Notes: generated from the sequence alone by a model not told the origin. Positions 7,393 to 14,609 are shown, counted from the first letter of the stretch. The stretch is 16,106 nucleotides of DNA from Ferrovibrio sp964429465 (GCA_964429465.1 CAYSCA010000059.1:1-16106), one strand, 5' to 3'. Numbers and translations are program-made.

Positions 7393-9726
7393 CTATTCCG
7401 CCGCCTGGGCCGGAGCGCCCTGCAGGATCTGCCAGATCTTCTGCGGCGTCGCCGGCATGTCGATATGCGTGACGCCGAGATCAGCCAGCGCATCGACCAG
7501 CGCGTTGATCGTCGCCGGCGCCGAGCCGACCGCGCCCGCCTCGCCGGCGCCCTTGACGCCGAGCGGATTGGTCTTGCACGGCACCTCGCAGAGGATCACC
7601 TCGATTTCCGGGAAATGATCGGCCCGCGGCATGCAGTAATCGGTGAAGCTGCCCGACAGCAGCTGGCCGTCTTCGTCATAGACGACGCGCTCATACAGCG
7701 CCTGGCCGACGCCCTGCACCACGCCGCCATGGATCTGGCCCTTCACGATGGTCGGATTGATCACCCGGCCCATATCGTCGGCAACGACATAACGCACCAC
7801 CTCGGCCACGCCGGTCGCCTCGTCCACCTCGATCTCGCAGACATGGCAGCCATTCGGGAAGGTGATCGCCTGGACCTGCCAGTCGGCGGCGGTGTCGAGC
7901 CCGCCGGCTTCGCCCGGCTGCGCGCCGGAGCGGCGGCGGGCCTCCTCGGCCACCTCCATGATGCCGGCGCCACGATCGGTGCCGGCGACGACGAAGCGGC
8001 CGGCGGCGAATTCGATATCGCCCTGCGCCGTTTCCAGCATCTCGGCCGCGACCGCCTTGCCTTTCTCGATCACTGCATCCTTGGCCTTCAGGATCGCGCC
8101 GCCCTCGGAATAGAGTGAGCGCGCGCCACCCGTGCCGCCGCCGGTCGGGATCGCATCCGAGTCGCCCTGGCGGATGCGGATGCGGTCGAAATCGACGCCG
8201 AGCTGCTCGGCAATGATCTGGCTGTAGGCCGTCTCATGGCCCTGCCCGGTCGACTGCGTGCCGACATAGACGTCGACGAAGCCGTCCTCGGCGAAGCGGA
8301 TCTCGGCACGCTCGGTCGGCGCGCCGCCGGTGGCCTCGAGATAATAGGCCATGCCGATGCCGCGGCGCTTGCCGCGCTTGCGCGCCTCGGCGCGGCGGGC
8401 GGCGAACCCGGCCCAGTCGATCGCCTGCAGCGCGGTATTCGAGGTGTTTTCGAATTCGCCCGAGTCATAGGTCAGGCCCATGGCGCTGGTCCACGGGAAG
8501 GCGGTCGGCGGAATGTAGTTCTTGCGCCGCAGCTCGGCCGGATCGACCTTGAGCTGCCGCGCCGCCGTGTCGATCAGCCGCTCCATGACGTAATTCGACT
8601 CAGGGCGCCCGGCGCCGCGATAGGCATCCACCGGCACCGTGTTGGTGAACACGCCCTCGACCCGCGCATGCACCGCCTGGAAGCGGTAGACCGAGGACAG
8701 CACCTTGGTGCCGGCCATGGTCGGGATCATCGGCGCGTAGGTCGAGAGATAAGCGCCCATATCGGCGATGTTATGGGTGCGCAGCGCGAGGAAGTTGTTG
8801 TCCTTGTCCAGCGCCAGTTCGGCATGGGTGAGATTGGCGCGGCCATGGGTGTCGGTCAGGAAGGCCTCGCTGCGCTCCGAGGTCCATTTCACCGGCCGGC
8901 CCAGGGCGCGGGCGGCGAACAGCGTCATTACCTGTTCGGGATAGATGAAGATCTTCATGCCGAAGCCGCCACCGACATCCTCGGTGCGGACCAGGAATTT
9001 GTCCTCCGGCAGGCTGAAGATCTTGGCCAGCAGCTTCTTCTGCACCCAGACACCCTGGGTCGGCACATAAAGCGTGAAGCGGCTGCTATCGACGTCAAAC
9101 GACGCCAGCGAGACGCGCGCTTCCATCGAGGCGACGATGACGCGGTTATTCTCCAGCGTCAGCTTCACCGTCTTCGCCGCCGCGGCAAACAGCGCATCCG
9201 TCTTGGCCTTGTCGCCGGTTTCCCAGTCGAAGACGCGGTTGTTCGGCGCCTGCGGCCAGATCTGCGGCTGGCCCGGATTCGTCGCGGTGGCGAAATCGGC
9301 AGCAGCCGGCACGGCATCGTAATCCACCTCGACCAGCTCGGCGGCATCGCGCGCCTGGGCGGCGGTCTCGGCCACCACGAAGGCGACCGGATCGCCGACA
9401 TGGCGCACCATGCCGTCGGCCAGCGCCGGGCGCGGCGGATCGGCGCGCAGCGAGCCATCGCGGTTCTTCAGCGGAATCGTGCAGGGCAGATCGCCGATAT
9501 TGGCGGCCTTCAGGTCGGCGATCGTGTAGACCGCCAGAACGCCGGGCGCGTCCTGCGCCGCCGTGGTATCGAGCTTGAGGATCTTCGCATGGGCATGCGG
9601 CGAACGCAGCATCACGCCGTAAGCCTGGCCGGGCAGCGAGATATCGTCGGTATAGCGCCCCTTGCCGGTGATGAAACGCTGGTCCTCGACACGGCGAACC
9701 GGCTGGCTCTGGCCGAACTTGGTCAT
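7393..9726 (-). CDS. Form II CoxL-like molybdenum hydroxylase large subunit
   Basis: A 777-residue xanthine dehydrogenase/CO dehydrogenase-family large subunit that should bind a molybdopterin cofactor and hydroxylate or oxidise a small substrate. The loop VDAYRGAGRPE (366-376) carries the AYxGAGR signature of form II CoxL-like enzymes, not the AYxCSFR of true CO dehydrogenase. Also present are VGGGFGMK (251-258), QGHET (495-499) and GVKGAGEAG with the catalytic Glu729. MEAR occurs at 201-204 where relatives often have MEPR. The open frame continues upstream, but the ATG at 9726 begins the canonical N-terminus (GQSQPVRRVEDQRFITGKGRYTDD) and has AAAGGA upstream. A promoter lies at 9770-9797. 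No FeS small subunit or FAD medium subunit gene flanks it; the next genes are Nudix and MFS. The substrate is unknown. Confidence 0.93.
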   Translation of the reverse strand: MTKFGQSQPVRRVEDQRFITGKGRYTDDISLPGQAYGVMLRSPHAHAKILKLDTTAAQDAPGVLAVYTIADLKAANIGDLPCTIPLKNRDGSLRADPPRPALADGMVRHVGDPVAFVVAETAAQARDAAELVEVDYDAVPAAADFATATNPGQPQIWPQAPNNRVFDWETGDKAKTDALFAAAAKTVKLTLENNRVIVASMEARVSLASFDVDSSRFTLYVPTQGVWVQKKLLAKIFSLPEDKFLVRTEDVGGGFGMKIFIYPEQVMTLFAARALGRPVKWTSERSEAFLTDTHGRANLTHAELALDKDNNFLALRTHNIADMGAYLSTYAPMIPTMAGTKVLSSVYRFQAVHARVEGVFTNTVPVDAYRGAGRPESNYVMERLIDTAARQLKVDPAELRRKNYIPPTAFPWTSAMGLTYDSGEFENTSNTALQAIDWAGFAARRAEARKRGKRRGIGMAYYLEATGGAPTERAEIRFAEDGFVDVYVGTQSTGQGHETAYSQIIAEQLGVDFDRIRIRQGDSDAIPTGGGTGGARSLYSEGGAILKAKDAVIEKGKAVAAEMLETAQGDIEFAAGRFVVAGTDRGAGIMEVAEEARRRSGAQPGEAGGLDTAADWQVQAITFPNGCHVCEIEVDEATGVAEVVRYVVADDMGRVINPTIVKGQIHGGVVQGVGQALYERVVYDEDGQLLSGSFTDYCMPRADHFPEIEVILCEVPCKTNPLGVKGAGEAGAVGSAPATINALVDALADLGVTHIDMPATPQKIWQILQGAPAQAAE

Positions 9727-9769
9727 CGGGCGTCCTTTCGGGGCAGTCTGGTCTGGGAAGCTGGCGGAA

Positions 9770-9797
9770 ATGATAGGGATTCCGCCTTCCCTTTCAA
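9770..9797 (-). promoter_or_regulatory. Predicted sigma-70-like promoter for the CoxL-like and Nudix genes
   Basis: On the minus strand a -35 box TTGAAA (9792-9797; 5 of 6 to TTGACA) and a -10 box TATCAT (9770-9775; 5 of 6 to TATAAT) are separated by 16 bases. This lies in the 107-base gap between the MFS stop and the CoxL-like ATG. Transcription would begin near 9763, giving a short leader of about 37 bases with the ribosome binding site AAAGGA. It suggests the CoxL-like gene can be transcribed independently of the upstream MFS and acyl-CoA dehydrogenase genes. Confidence 0.6.
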
Positions 9798-9816
9798 CCC
9801 GTCCACCCCGCCTCAT

Positions 9817-9828
9817 TGCACCGGTGCA
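9817..9828. repeat. 12-bp perfect palindrome upstream of the CoxL-like promoter
   Basis: TGCACCGGTGCA reads identically on both strands. It lies just after the MFS stop codon and about 20 bases upstream of the predicted -35 box of the CoxL-like gene. The position would suit an activator or repressor site. As a hairpin it has little loop and no T-run follows, so a terminator is unlikely. GC-rich palindromes of this size also occur by chance. Confidence 0.3.
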
Positions 9829-9833
9829 TTCCG

Positions 9834-11081
9834 CTACGGCCCGTAAGCCCGCAGCGAACGATAGGTCCAGAAGGGCAGCGCGCCCATGACGATGCAAAAG
9901 CCGGAAAACAGGAAAACCGCGGTGTAGCCGCCGGTCAGATCGTGCAGCTTGGCGCCGATGAAGGTGCCGGCGGCAACGCCGAGGCCGGATCCCACCATGA
10001 TCGTGCCGAAGATCACGCCGAACCTGCGGCCCTGGAAAATCCTCGCCGCGGTCGCCCCGACCATCGGCCCGCGTGCGCCGAAGGACAGGCCGACCAGCAG
10101 CACGAAGGCAACCAGCAGCAACGGCCCCTGATGCGCCTTGAGCGCCCAGAGCGACGCCAGCCCGCCGAGGCTGAACAGATAGGAGAGTGCCGCCGAAGGA
10201 TGCCGGCCGATCCGCCCGTCGGCCCAGGCGAAACCGACGATGCCCAGCGGCGTCAGCACGCCGACGAAGCCGTAGATCGAGGCGGCCTGCAGCGGCGCAT
10301 AGCCGAGCTCGACCAGATAGGCGACCGCCTGGACCATCACCGAGAACATGCCCGAGCCTGTGAAGAAGAAGACCGAAGCGAGGCCCCAGAAGGCCGGATT
10401 GCGCAGCGCCTTGCCCAGCGTCCAGCCTTCCCCGGCGGCACCGCCGGCGCGCACCGGGGGCGGCGGAACGACGATCCGTCCGGCCTGCGCCTGCGGCCAG
10501 GAAATCAGCAGCAGGGTCGGCGCTACCACCAGGCCCACTATTGCAAGCGTCCGGTAGGCGATCCGCCAGCCCCAGTTTTCGATGACGAACTGCGCCAGCG
10601 GCACCAGCAGCAGCGAGCCGATGCCGAGCGCCGCATAGACGACGCTCATCGCGCGCGACAGCTGGACGCCGGCGAACCAGCGCGCCACCAGCGCGGAATG
10701 CGGCGCATTGCCCAGCGACGCGGCCGCCGAGCCGACGCCGATGCCGATGAACAGATAGAGCTGCCATAACTGGCCGGAAAACGAGGCCGCCAGCAGGCCG
10801 CCGATCAGCAGGACCAGGCCGCCGACATAGAGCCGCAGCGGGCCGAAACGGTCGAAGCAATAGCCGGCGAGCGGCGCGGCGCAGCCGGCCAGCAGCATCT
10901 GCAGCGAGTAGATCGCCGCCACATCGGCACGATCGGCGCTGAATTCCTCGGTCAGCGCCAGCAGGAAGGTGGTGAAGGTCTCGCCCACCCCGCGCGACAG
11001 CGCGTTGAGCAGGAAACACAGGACCAGAACCAGAATTGCGGTTCGCGCCGGTCTCGCCGCTGCAGACCCGTCCTCCGGCAT
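9834..11081 (-). CDS. MFS transporter, monocarboxylate/oxalate-formate antiporter-like
   Basis: A 415-residue inner-membrane transporter with about 12 hydrophobic segments split into two halves by a Pro-rich cytoplasmic loop (VVPPPPVRAGG) and a helical stretch. The loop between helices 2 and 3, GYCFDRFGPLR (73-83), is the MFS motif A (GxxxDRxGxR). The overall look, including the N-terminal RGVGETFTTF and NWGWRIAY segments, resembles the oxalate:formate antiporter/monocarboxylate branch, so a small organic anion is the likely cargo; this is family resemblance only. The ATG at 11081 follows the acyl-CoA dehydrogenase stop by three bases, and its ribosome binding site lies inside that gene's end. 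The two are therefore co-transcribed and probably act on one pathway: uptake of an acid, then oxidation of its CoA ester. Confidence 0.9.
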   Translation of the reverse strand: MPEDGSAAARPARTAILVLVLCFLLNALSRGVGETFTTFLLALTEEFSADRADVAAIYSLQMLLAGCAAPLAGYCFDRFGPLRLYVGGLVLLIGGLLAASFSGQLWQLYLFIGIGVGSAAASLGNAPHSALVARWFAGVQLSRAMSVVYAALGIGSLLLVPLAQFVIENWGWRIAYRTLAIVGLVVAPTLLLISWPQAQAGRIVVPPPPVRAGGAAGEGWTLGKALRNPAFWGLASVFFFTGSGMFSVMVQAVAYLVELGYAPLQAASIYGFVGVLTPLGIVGFAWADGRIGRHPSAALSYLFSLGGLASLWALKAHQGPLLLVAFVLLVGLSFGARGPMVGATAARIFQGRRFGVIFGTIMVGSGLGVAAGTFIGAKLHDLTGGYTAVFLFSGFCIVMGALPFWTYRSLRAYGP

Positions 11082-11084
11082 CGC

Positions 11085-12233
11085 TCAGGCCTCGGCCTGG
11101 CGCAGCATGTTGCGGGCGATCACCAGCTGCTGGATCTGGCTGGTGCCTTCATAGAGCCGGAACAGCCGCACATCGCGGTAGAACCGTTCCACCGCATATT
11201 CCTGCATATAGCCGGCGCCGCCATGAATCTGCACGGCGCGATCGGCGACGCGCCCGACCATCTCGGACGCGAAGTATTTGCAGCAGGCCGCTTCCATCGA
11301 GACATTCTCGCCGGCGGTATAGCGCCTTGCCGCGTCGCGGATCATGCAGCGCGCGGCATAGGCTTCGGTGCGGCTGTCGGCCAGCATCGCCTGCACCAGC
11401 TGGAAATCGGCGATCGGCTGGCCGAACTGCTTGCGCTCGCGCGCGAAATTCAGGGCTTCATGGATCAGGCGCTCGGCCGTCCCGACGCAGAGCGCCGAGA
11501 TATGCAGCCGGCCGCGATCGAGCACCTTCATCGCGGTCTTGAAGCCCTGCCCCTCCCTGCCGCCGATGACGTTGGCGGCAGGCACTTTCGCATTGTCGAA
11601 GATCACGTCGGCGGTGTGGGTGCCGCGCTGGCCCATCTTCCGGTCCGGCTTGCCGATGGTGATGCCGGGCGTCTTCGCCTCGACGATGAAGGCGGTCACG
11701 CCGCCTGCCCCCTTGGTGTCCGGATCGGTGCGCGCCATCAGCGTGAAGATGCCGGCATGCGGCGCATTGGTGATGTAGCGCTTGGTGCCGTTGATGACGT
11801 AATGGTCGCCCTGCCGCTCGGCCCGGGTGCGCACGCTGGCGGCATCCGACCCCGCATCCGGCTCGGTCAGCGCGAAGGAGGCGATCACCTCGCCGCTGGC
11901 CAGCTTCGGCAGCCAGGCCTGCTTCTGCTCCTCGGTGCCGTCGATCAGGATGCCCTGGCTGCCGATCCCGACATTGGTGCCGAACAGGCTGCGGAAGGCC
12001 GGCGAGGTCCAGCCGAGCTCGAAGACCAGTTCGATCTCCTCTGCCAGGTTCAGTCCAAGCCCGCCATATTCCTCGGGGATCGAGATGCCGAACAAACCCA
12101 TTTCGGCGAAGGCGGCGCGGATCTCGTCGGGGATGCGGTCTTCTTCGGCGATCTGCTTTTCCAGCGGCACCAGCCGCTCGCGGATAAAGCGGCGCAATGT
12201 CAGCCGGGTCTGCTCCAGCGTATCCTGATCCAT
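11085..12233 (-). CDS. Acyl-CoA dehydrogenase
   Basis: An FAD-dependent enzyme that introduces the alpha-beta double bond into an acyl-CoA and passes electrons to ETF. Its 382 residues are standard for the family. Signature 1, ALTEPDAGSDAAS, lies at 121-133. Signature 2 runs from Gln335 to Asp354 and includes IHGGAGYMQEYAVERFYRD. The catalytic Glu362 in LYEGTSQIQQ is at the short/medium-chain position. Chain length or branched-chain specificity cannot be assigned from these motifs. The ATG at 12233 has only a modest purine-rich site (GAAGAG) upstream. The gene is followed after three bases by the MFS transporter gene. It is preceded by a 74-base gap from the Alph_Pro_TM gene on the same strand, in which I see no convincing promoter. 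Confidence 0.95.
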   Translation of the reverse strand: MDQDTLEQTRLTLRRFIRERLVPLEKQIAEEDRIPDEIRAAFAEMGLFGISIPEEYGGLGLNLAEEIELVFELGWTSPAFRSLFGTNVGIGSQGILIDGTEEQKQAWLPKLASGEVIASFALTEPDAGSDAASVRTRAERQGDHYVINGTKRYITNAPHAGIFTLMARTDPDTKGAGGVTAFIVEAKTPGITIGKPDRKMGQRGTHTADVIFDNAKVPAANVIGGREGQGFKTAMKVLDRGRLHISALCVGTAERLIHEALNFARERKQFGQPIADFQLVQAMLADSRTEAYAARCMIRDAARRYTAGENVSMEAACCKYFASEMVGRVADRAVQIHGGAGYMQEYAVERFYRDVRLFRLYEGTSQIQQLVIARNMLRQAEA

Positions 12234-12307
12234 ATGATTTCACTCTTCGGTTCCGGTCCGCGGCAACGTTGGCATAACTTCGCAGCGCCGGAAAGTATGC
12301 GGCGATC

Positions 12308-13084
12308 TCACCGCTTGCGGAAGGCCAGCGCGGCGGCCCAGCCTGCCAGCACGGCAAGCAGCACGGCGACCATGCCGTAGACGCCGGGCTCCTGGCGCGA
12401 GAAGTCGAAGACCTGCTGCTCGATGCCATGCTTGTCGATGAACAGCGGCGTGGACTGCGCCGCCACGATGCGGTCGTCGCGGATCAGATAGATTTCCGCC
12501 CGGTAGGTGCCGACCGGCACGGTGGAGGGAAAGCGGATCTCGGTGCGGAACAGCTTGGGGCCGAGGAAATCGATGGCGCCGACCGCTTCGCGATACAGCC
12601 CTTCACGCACCTTCTGCCGCACCAGCGCCCTGCGGAACTCGGCGATATCCTCCGGCGGATCGCTGCCGACATGGCGGAAGCGCAAATTCCCGGTGCCGAT
12701 CTGCAGCCGCTGCAGCAGCGTCGTCGGCGCCAGCTCCTCCAGCGGTTTGCTGCTGATCACCGCGTAATAGCCCGGCACGCCGTCATACTGTTCCGACCGC
12801 TCGGTCAGCCAGAGGCCGAACCTGCGGCCCTTCCGGCGCACCACGGCATTGCTGACCGGGCCGCGCACCACGACGATCACCTCGCCAGGCTCGTCGATGG
12901 CGCCGAACAGCAGCAGTTCCGTGCCGGTGAAGCTGGAGGTGATGGCGATCAGGTGCGAGGATAGATCGGTGATCAGCGGCGCATCGGCGGGTGCCGGGCC
13001 GCGCGGCGCATTGCGGGTCGCCTGGGCAGCGGCATCTCCGGCAAGAACGGTGCAGAGGGCGAGCAGCGCGAGGACCGGCCTCAT
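12308..13084 (-). CDS. Alph_Pro_TM (TIGR02186) family membrane-anchored periplasmic protein
   Basis: A 258-residue protein matching my recollection of the Alph_Pro_TM/TIGR02186 family, largely confined to alphaproteobacteria and found beside TauE/SafE-type permeases. A signal peptide is visible at residues 1-20 (MRPVLALLALCTVLAGDAAA). The middle looks beta-rich (LLLFGAIDEPGEVIVVVRGP; TYRAEIYLIRDDRIV). A single C-terminal membrane helix at about 234-254 is followed by FRKR. This implies a periplasmic domain anchored by its C-terminus. Its ATG overlaps the permease stop as ATGA at 13081-13084, so production is coupled and a permease accessory role is likely. The biochemical function of the family is not established. 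Confidence 0.88.
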   Translation of the reverse strand: MRPVLALLALCTVLAGDAAAQATRNAPRGPAPADAPLITDLSSHLIAITSSFTGTELLLFGAIDEPGEVIVVVRGPVSNAVVRRKGRRFGLWLTERSEQYDGVPGYYAVISSKPLEELAPTTLLQRLQIGTGNLRFRHVGSDPPEDIAEFRRALVRQKVREGLYREAVGAIDFLGPKLFRTEIRFPSTVPVGTYRAEIYLIRDDRIVAAQSTPLFIDKHGIEQQVFDFSRQEPGVYGMVAVLLAVLAGWAAALAFRKR

Positions 13085-14010
13085 TTCTGCACCCCGGCCT
13101 CGAGGAAATAGAGATCGTCCGGCATGATGACCAGCTCGAAGGCAAGCGCGATCGCCACGGTGAGGACCAGGGCCGCCAGCAGGCCGCGGATCTGCTCGCC
13201 GCGCAGGCGCGCGCCATGCCGCACGCCGTATTGCGCCCCGATCACCGAGCCGACCAGCAGCAGCAGGGCGAGCGTGACATCCACCGTCTGCGTGGTGATC
13301 GCATGCAGCATGGTGACATTCGCGGTGACGAAGATGATCTGGAACAGCGAGGTGCCGACCACCACGGCGGTCGGCATGCCGAGCAGGTAGATCATCGCCG
13401 GCACCAGCATGAAGCCGGCGCCGACGCCCATGATGGCGGCGAGGATACCGACGAGGAAGCCGAGCGTCAGCGGCATCAGCGCGCTGATGTAAAGCTGCGA
13501 CCGGCGAAACCGCATCTTGAACGGCAACGCGCGGATGAAGGGATGATCGTTCAGCCGCTTGCGGCGCGCGACCGGCTGGCCCGGAACGGGCTTGCGCGTC
13601 AGCGCCTTGATGCTTTCGACCAGCATCATCGCGCCGATCACGCCGAGGATCAGCACATAGGACAGCGCGATGACGGTATCGAGCTGGCCGACCCGCTTCA
13701 GCACGCTGAACAGATAGGCGCCGAAGCTCGAGCCGGCGAGGCCGCCGACCAGCAGCACCAGGCCCATCTTGAAATCGACGTTATCCTTGCGCCAATGGGC
13801 GTAGACGGCGGAGACGCTGGCTGCCACCACCTGGTTGGCCGAGGTGGCGACCGCCACCGGGGGGGGGATGCCGATGAAGATCAGCAGCGGCGTCAGCAGG
13901 AAACCGCCACCCACCCCGAACAGGCCGGACAGGTAGCCCACCGCCCCGCCTAGGCCGAGCAGCAGCCAGAGATTGACTGACAGCTCGGCAATGGGCAGGT
14001 AGATGGGCAT
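13081..14010 (-). CDS. Sulfite exporter TauE/SafE (TSUP) family permease
   Basis: A 309-residue inner-membrane permease with two homologous halves. Residues 19-61 (LFGVGGGFLLTPLL) and 184-224 (IMGVGAGFMLVPAM) carry the paired glycine-rich TSUP motif. A basic cytoplasmic loop (residues 138-171) lies between the halves. Members export or import sulfite, sulfoacetate or other small sulfur or organic anions; the substrate here is unknown. The start at 14010 (MPIYLPIAELSVN) lacks a good Shine-Dalgarno site but matches the family's typical N-terminus. A run of nine C residues encodes IPPP at residues 48-51. The gene overlaps the Alph_Pro_TM gene by four bases. A 73-base gap separates it from the DUF962 gene; I see no clear promoter there. 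Confidence 0.93.
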   Translation of the reverse strand: MPIYLPIAELSVNLWLLLGLGGAVGYLSGLFGVGGGFLLTPLLIFIGIPPPVAVATSANQVVAASVSAVYAHWRKDNVDFKMGLVLLVGGLAGSSFGAYLFSVLKRVGQLDTVIALSYVLILGVIGAMMLVESIKALTRKPVPGQPVARRKRLNDHPFIRALPFKMRFRRSQLYISALMPLTLGFLVGILAAIMGVGAGFMLVPAMIYLLGMPTAVVVGTSLFQIIFVTANVTMLHAITTQTVDVTLALLLLVGSVIGAQYGVRHGARLRGEQIRGLLAALVLTVAIALAFELVIMPDDLYFLEAGVQK

Positions 14011-14083
14011 TCTGCTGCGGGGTCCGGGGCGCCTGAACGGTCGTTTAAGCTGACACGCGATCTATTGCGATTTGGTGATCGGG

Positions 14084-14449
14084 CTACTTTGCCGGCGCCG
14101 CGGCGTCGCCATTTTCGGCGCCGATGCCCGCCCGCTCCAGCTCGCGGCCGAGATTTCCGCTTAAGAAGCTGAAATACATACGGAAATCGGAAAACAGCGA
14201 CCAGAAGGGATATTTGAAGGTGGCCGGCCGGTTCTTCTCGACGAAGAAATGGGCGATCCAGGCCGGGCCATAGCCGGCGACCAGACCGCCGATCAGCCAG
14301 CGCCAGTCGCCGGTTACGATCAGGGCGGCCAGACAGGCCAGCGCGAGCGTCGTGCCGAGATAATGCCAGGCCCGGGTCGCCGGCTTGCCGTGCTCCCGCA
14401 GGTAATAGGGCCAGAAATCGGCATAGTTGGTAATCCGATTGTCGGACAT
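14084..14449 (-). CDS. DUF962/Mpo1-like small membrane protein
   Basis: A 121-residue protein of the Mpo1-like (DUF962, yeast YGL010w) family. The family features are YLREHGKPATRAWHYLGT near 16-33, two hydrophobic segments (about 33-47 and 51-68), and GPAWIAHFFVEKNRPATFKYPFWSLFSD from 61. The spaced His residues (20, 29 and 67) fit the iron-binding set proposed for yeast Mpo1, a dioxygenase of 2-hydroxy fatty acid alpha-oxidation. Bacterial roles are not established. The ATG at 14449 is chosen over the in-frame GTG at 14464 because GGAGGA (14457-14462) lies seven bases upstream and would fall inside the longer form. The gene diverges from the MerR-family regulator, whose site could also influence it. 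The Ala-rich tail after residue 110 is probably disordered. Confidence 0.9.
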   Translation of the reverse strand: MSDNRITNYADFWPYYLREHGKPATRAWHYLGTTLALACLAALIVTGDWRWLIGGLVAGYGPAWIAHFFVEKNRPATFKYPFWSLFSDFRMYFSFLSGNLGRELERAGIGAENGDAAAPAK

Positions 14450-14478
14450 TGCTGCTTCCTCCACAGCTGGTTAACGCC

Positions 14479-14508
14479 AGCATACGCCTCTAAAACCCGG
14501 ATTTCCAA
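14479..14508 (-). promoter_or_regulatory. Possible promoter for the DUF962 gene
   Basis: On the minus strand TTGGAA (14503-14508) and TATGCT (14479-14484) are separated by 18 bases. Each matches the sigma-70 consensus at 4 of 6 positions, and they stand about 30 bases upstream of the DUF962 start. Spacing and location are reasonable, but the match is modest. Confidence 0.4.
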
Positions 14509-14519
14509 GCTAAATCCGG
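14497..14519. repeat. Inverted repeat in the divergent intergenic region
   Basis: CCGGATTT (14497-14504) and AAATCCGG (14512-14519) are perfect 8-base inverted repeats with a 7-base spacer. They overlap the predicted -35 box of the DUF962 promoter, so they could be a regulator site or a hairpin. They differ in sequence from the MerR operator 32 bases to the right. No T-run follows. Confidence 0.4.
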
Positions 14520-14545
14520 ATTCATTCGCGGCTGCGAGAATCTAT

Positions 14546-14574
14546 TTGACGTTTACGTAAACGTAAACTAAGAC
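14546..14574 (+). promoter_or_regulatory. MerR-gene promoter
   Basis: TTGACG at 14546-14551 (5 of 6 to TTGACA) is a strong -35 candidate. A weak -10, TAAGAC, lies at 14569-14574 after a 17-base spacer; a 19-base spacer is also conceivable, as is usual for MerR-type promoters. The near-palindromic operator fills the spacer. Transcription would start about 35 bases before the GTG of the regulator gene. Confidence 0.55.
14551..14568. promoter_or_regulatory. MerR-family operator (18-bp inverted repeat)
   Basis: GTTTACGT (14551-14558) and ACGTAAAC (14561-14568) are perfect inverted repeats around a central AA. The left part is itself a 12-base palindrome (14551-14562). The site begins at the last base of the -35 box and ends just before the -10, where MerR-family dimers bind. 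It closely resembles my recollection of LiuR-type MerR sites in proteobacteria, but I cannot verify the exact consensus here. Autoregulation of the downstream gene is the simplest reading. Confidence 0.75.
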
Positions 14575-14603
14575 TCCCTGCCGATATCGCCATAAGAGCC
14601 ATA

Positions 14604-14609
14604 GGGAGG
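14604..14609 (+). promoter_or_regulatory. Ribosome binding site fixing a GTG start
   Basis: GGGAGG lies seven bases before GTG 14617. There is no in-frame ATG nearby until Met38, inside the DNA-binding domain, so this site settles the GTG as the start of the MerR-family gene. Confidence 0.8.

Noticed and set aside
8236..9846. A 536-codon plus-strand open frame opposite the CoxL-like gene.
   Set aside because: It has the same antisense composition and no family motif; it is a shadow of the real gene.
7393..11019. A continuous 1208-codon minus-strand frame that would fuse the CoxL-like protein to a long N-terminal extension.
   Set aside because: The extra N-terminal part is the out-of-frame reading of the MFS gene. 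The canonical CoxL-family N-terminus, ribosome binding site and promoter all place the start at 9726.
13861..13867. Possible sequencing frameshift at the G-run in the TSUP gene.
   Set aside because: The permease frame reads through intact with both repeats and a proper C-terminus, so no frameshift is needed. The tract is kept only as a variability question.
14466..14481. Short inverted repeat GCTGG/CCAGC just upstream of the DUF962 ribosome binding site.
   Set aside because: A five-base stem is too short to distinguish from chance in this composition.
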